Part shown: positions 39,140 through 41,471 of the stretch, one piece after another
Layout of the letters: every line of letters begins with the position of its first letter
How positions within the stretch are numbered: position 1 is the first letter of the stretch
NCBI RefSeq assembly: GCF_008693105.1
Contig: NZ_VXKK01000015.1
Span: forward strand, 1-41,471
Direction of reading: 5' to 3'
Length of the DNA: 41,471 bases
DNA from: Corynebacterium flavescens
GTDB taxonomy: Bacteria > Actinomycetota > Actinomycetes > Mycobacteriales > Mycobacteriaceae
The notes under the pieces: model-generated
Told to the model about the DNA's origin: nothing
Database searches by the model: none
What the model saw: only the letters and a program-made list of their open reading frames with translations
Program-made: the position numbers and the translations under genes

Positions 39140-39197
39140 TATTGACAAGCATCAATACAAAAAGTAGCCTTGATATCGATGCTTGTCAATATAGGAT
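39140..39197. promoter_or_regulatory. Divergent acr3/arsR operator-promoter
   Basis: TATTGACAAGCATC (39140-39153) and GATGCTTGTCAATA (39178-39191) are perfect 14-bp inverted repeats with a 24-base gap, the probable ArsR operators. The arsR promoter has TTGATA (39170-39175) and TAGGAT (39192-39197) spaced 16 bp, so the right operator covers its spacer. The predicted arsR start site coincides with the ATG (leaderless). acr3 transcription must run leftward through the left arm. Confidence 0.75.
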
Positions 39198-39204
39198 GGT
39201 TGGT

Positions 39205-39552
39205 ATGACACTCTCGCAGACTCTTCCGCTGGCGGACTTGACCGCCTGTTGCTCACTGGGTGCTGGCCCCTTGACCAGTGGTGAGGCCGAACGCTACGCC
39301 ACATTGTTCAAGGTGTTGGCCGATCCCGCCCGCCTGCGTTTGCTATCGCAGTTGGCGGCCGAAGGCTGCGGCCCGGTCAGCGTCGGGGAGCTGACAGAGA
39401 CGTCGGGGTTGAGTCAGCCGACCGTGTCGCACCACCTGAAGCGGTTGACCGAGGCCGGGTTATTGGACAAGGTCCGGGTCGGCCGGACGGTGACCCATCA
39501 GGTGCGCCCGGAGCTGTTCGCGGAGCTGCGCACCGTGTTGCAGATGGACTGA
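39205..39552 (+). CDS. arsR: ArsR-family arsenite-responsive repressor
   Basis: 115 residues. Cys15, Cys16 (TACCSLGAG) and Cys55 (AAEGCGPVS) are exactly the three As(III) ligands described for C. glutamicum ArsR, which supports the ATG at 39205. The recognition helix SGLSQPTVSHHLKRL is intact. It controls the divergent acr3-arsC and probably its own arsO partner. Upstream in-frame ATGs (39103, 39196) would cover the promoter. Confidence 0.93.
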   Translation: MTLSQTLPLADLTACCSLGAGPLTSGEAERYATLFKVLADPARLRLLSQLAAEGCGPVSVGELTETSGLSQPTVSHHLKRLTEAGLLDKVRVGRTVTHQVRPELFAELRTVLQMD

Positions 39553-39585
39553 ACCACCACCGACGAGCAGGAGACGATCACACAC

Positions 39586-40581
39586 GTGACCAGAAAACAC
39601 TTCGAGGCGATCATTATTGGCGGTGGCCAGGCGGGGCTGGCCACCGCCTACTACCTGCTGCGAGCAGGCGTGGACACCCTGGTCCTCGACGATCAGGAGG
39701 ATGCCGGTGGGGCGTGGCGGCATGTGTGGCCATCAATGACGTTGTTTTCCACCGCGGAGTTTTCCAGCCTGCCGGGCAAGCCTATGCCAGCCTACGAGGG
39801 GTTCCCACCGTCGGACCATGTCATCGACTACCTTGCCGACTATGAGCAGCGCTACCGGATCCCCGTCGAGCGCCCCGTGCACGTGGACCGCGTCGAGCGG
39901 GTGGATGGAGGCTACCGCCTCCACGCCGGTGATCGGTCGTGGACGGCTCCCCATGTCGTAGCCGCCACCGGTACCTGGTCTACTCCCTTCGTCCCGGCCT
40001 ACCCGGGATTGTTTACCGGCACGCAGTGGCATTCGGCGAACTATCCCGGGGTGGGCCCCTTCCGGGGGGCGTCCGTGGCGGTGGTGGGGGCGGCGAACTC
40101 CGCCGCGCAGATCGCCGCCGAACTCACCGGTGTTGCCGAAGTCACCTGGTATACCCGGCATCCACCACGGTGGATGCCCGATGAGGTCGACGGGCGGGTG
40201 CTGTTTCGCCGGAACCGGCAACGCGCCCTGGCCGTCCAGCGCGGCGAGACCGATCCGGGGGCCGACTCGGAGCTCGGCGACATTGTCGTGCTGCCTGAGG
40301 TGCGCGCTGCCCGCGACGCCGGATGGTTGGCGGCGACGCCGATGTTTAACTCCCTCAACGAAGTACGGGCCGATCATCTGATCTGGTGTACCGGGTTTCG
40401 GCCGTCCCTCGGGCCGGTGCGCCGGCTCCTGGACGGCACGACCCCGAAGTACCCGGGCCTGCACCTGGTCGGTTACGGCGACTGGACCGGCCCCGGATCC
40501 GCCACGCTCACCGGGGTAGGCCTCTACGCCAAGCAGACCGCCCGGTCCATCGCGGACTCATTCGGCATGACCGTCAAGTAA
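39586..40581 (+). CDS. arsO: ArsO-type flavin monooxygenase
   Basis: 331 residues; FAD-binding Rossmann GGGQAG (12-17), WRHVWPSMTLFSTAEFSSLPG, a second dinucleotide motif GAANSAAQ and the WCTGFRP motif near the C-terminus. This NAD(P)H-dependent flavin monooxygenase type is found in ars operons and called ArsO; the substrate is not certain. The GTG start is 33 bases after arsR, with AGGAG somewhat far (12 bases), probably co-transcribed with it. Confidence 0.8.
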   Translation: MTRKHFEAIIIGGGQAGLATAYYLLRAGVDTLVLDDQEDAGGAWRHVWPSMTLFSTAEFSSLPGKPMPAYEGFPPSDHVIDYLADYEQRYRIPVERPVHVDRVERVDGGYRLHAGDRSWTAPHVVAATGTWSTPFVPAYPGLFTGTQWHSANYPGVGPFRGASVAVVGAANSAAQIAAELTGVAEVTWYTRHPPRWMPDEVDGRVLFRRNRQRALAVQRGETDPGADSELGDIVVLPEVRAARDAGWLAATPMFNSLNEVRADHLIWCTGFRPSLGPVRRLLDGTTPKYPGLHLVGYGDWTGPGSATLTGVGLYAKQTARSIADSFGMTVK

Positions 40582-40659
40582 TCCCCGCCTGGCCGGCAAC
40601 CCCGAGGGACATTCTGTCGTCAGCACAACGAGATGAGTGGAGTTTCGATCGCTGCAGGG

Positions 40660-40856
40660 AAACACCGGCACCTCATCCTCCGGGGGGGCCGAAAAGTGTT
40701 CCACATCTTCCTGCCCGGCGGAGTTTGAATGTGATCTGATCCGAGAGCGGAGACACGCCGGTCTGGAGGCTGCCTGGGCTCGTGGCCGCACGGGAAGCCG
40801 GCCACCACTGCTCAGCGGGGACAAGCTGCGCACCGCGCGGGAAAATCCGCGAGCAG
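40660..40856 (+). pseudogene. Resolvase C-terminal remnant
   Basis: VFHIF in one frame then AEFECDLIRERRHAGLEAAW and ARGRTGSRPPLLSGDKLRTA in another, which is the end of the catalytic domain and the linker to the helix-turn-helix of Tn3-type resolvases (normally VFHIFGALAEFERDLIRER). Both ends are missing and there is a frameshift. Confidence 0.75.
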
Positions 40857-41036
40857 ATCAGTTACTACCCCTGGACCCTCGCGGTGGCGTGTAAGAAGTC
40901 GGTATATCTGTCGCCGGGACATCCCCAGCTCTTCGGCGACCGCATCGGCAGTGCTTACTCCGACTTTCTCGTGCTCAGCCAACCTAGCGATTACCCGTTC
41001 CTATGCTCGGGCCTGTTCCCACTCAGCTTCTGACAT
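40850..41036 (-). pseudogene. Transposase/integrase N-terminal remnant
   Basis: From an ATG at 41036: MSEAEWEQARA, an in-frame TAG, then ERVIARLAEHEKVGVSTADA and VAEELGMSRRQIYRLLTRHR. This is a helix-turn-helix start like those of Mu/TniA-type or related DDE transposases. Similarity ends near VVTDLL, where it meets the resolvase remnant on the other strand. Confidence 0.55.
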
Positions 41037-41193
41037 TTTCAGCCTAGTGCATATGACTACTGACCGGATGGTGTTCAGAAGCCGTCGTCACATCCCTGGT
41101 CACCGGGGGCCATCTGTGCCAACGCCTTCTGACTCTGACAGTAATTCTAAAACTGCCCTATTGGGGTGTACACAAGCGGAGAACGTCAAAGTT

Positions 41194-41471
41194 GGTGCTG
41201 TTGCAAAGTTGGGGCAGTAGGAAGAGCGACGTGAAATAATCACAGCCATGGGTATCTTCTCCGGTCGTCATTTCCTCCGTGACATCATTCTGTGGGCAGT
41301 GTGCAGGTCACTGCCGCTACGGGGTGTGCTACCGCGATCTGGAGGAAATGATGACTTCAGCGGGGCGTGCCGGTCGATCACACCACGATTCTCACCGCTG
41401 GGTCCAGAAATACGCCCCTGAGCTGGATAAGCAAACACGGTGGTACCGGCAGGTACCTGACTGGCAGGCCA
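41194..41471 (+). mobile_element. IS6-family insertion sequence, right copy (cut by window end)
   Basis: Begins with the same 21-bp inverted repeat as the left copy and aligns to 34435-34712 over all 278 visible bases with ten mismatches and no indel (about 96 % identity). The transposase start ATG is at 41248. The one-base insertion in GCAGGTCACTGCC is present here too, so this copy is also frame-disrupted, with a TGA at about codon 59. Left flank TCAAAGTT. Confidence 0.92.

Larger units (their letters stand above)
40582..41193. other. Patch of eroded mobile-element fragments
   Basis: No intact gene. The plus strand carries a resolvase C-terminal remnant and the minus strand a transposase N-terminal remnant, meeting near 40850. 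From 41037 to 41193 nothing is recognised apart from the final TCAAAGTT at the IS edge. Confidence 0.6.
34435..41471. mobile_element. IS6-bounded arsenic resistance island (right end outside window)
   Basis: Two direct copies of an IS6-family element (34435-35285 and from 41194) bracket 35286-41193. The eight bases right of the first copy (35286-35293) and left of the second (41186-41193) are both TCAAAGTT. Between the copies are remnants of a serine recombinase, an arsR-arsP-peptide module, arsC-acr3, arsR-arsO and remnants of another resolvase and a transposase. No replication or mobilisation gene is visible. The architecture is a composite, cointegrate-type insertion between rpsQ and whatever follows. 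The 168 bases between the S10 terminator and the first IS show nothing recognisable. Confidence 0.8.

Overview
The window looks like a Corynebacterium chromosome, from the C. striatum / C. simulans / C. aurimucosum side of the genus by general feel rather than proof. The RNA polymerase, ribosomal and elongation factor proteins are of corynebacterial type. The tuf promoter and leader closely resemble the well-known C. glutamicum tuf leader. The arsenic genes are the mycothiol-dependent ArsC and the Cys15/Cys16/Cys55 ArsR known from C. glutamicum.

Layout. 1-762 (minus) is the N-terminal part of an HNH/DUF222-type protein cut by the window edge. 1089-2393 (minus) is a DNA photolyase. 2433-12957 is the rplJ-rplL and rpoB-rpoC region with an L10 leader, a DUF3068 membrane protein and strong terminators. 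13064-16529 is a TPP-riboswitch-controlled thiamine-type ECF transporter (ykoE-ykoD-ykoC) followed by a small P-loop kinase. 16512-19032 (minus) is the anaerobic (class III) ribonucleotide reductase nrdD-nrdG with two NrdR-like boxes spaced 31 bp. 19496-24391 is the str region rpsL-rpsG-fusA-tuf. 24552-25271 is a conserved hypothetical. 25294-28384 (minus) is a six-gene Asp23/Gls24 envelope-stress cluster with overlapping genes. 29034-34199 is the S10 operon rpsJ to rpsQ, closed by a strong terminator.

From 34435 to the window end lies an accessory island bounded by two directly repeated, defective IS6-family elements. It carries a decayed serine recombinase, an arsR-arsP module with a tiny acidic Cys-Cys peptide, a divergent arsenate/arsenite module (acr3-arsC on minus, arsR-arsO on plus) and fragments of another resolvase and a transposase. 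The inner edge of each IS abuts the same 8-mer TCAAAGTT. This indicates that the arsenic segment was once a circle carrying one IS copy and entered the chromosome by an IS-IS cointegrate or recombination event. It sits immediately downstream of the S10 operon terminator.

Functionally the window is mostly housekeeping: transcription, translation, thiamine uptake, anaerobic dNTP synthesis and envelope stress. One recently mobile arsenic detoxification island is attached. I saw no CRISPR array, no tRNA or rRNA gene and no replication gene. The best candidates for undescribed biology are the 47-residue Cys-Cys peptide of the arsP module, the Pro-rich repeat protein in the Asp23 cluster and the kinase in the thiamine operon.
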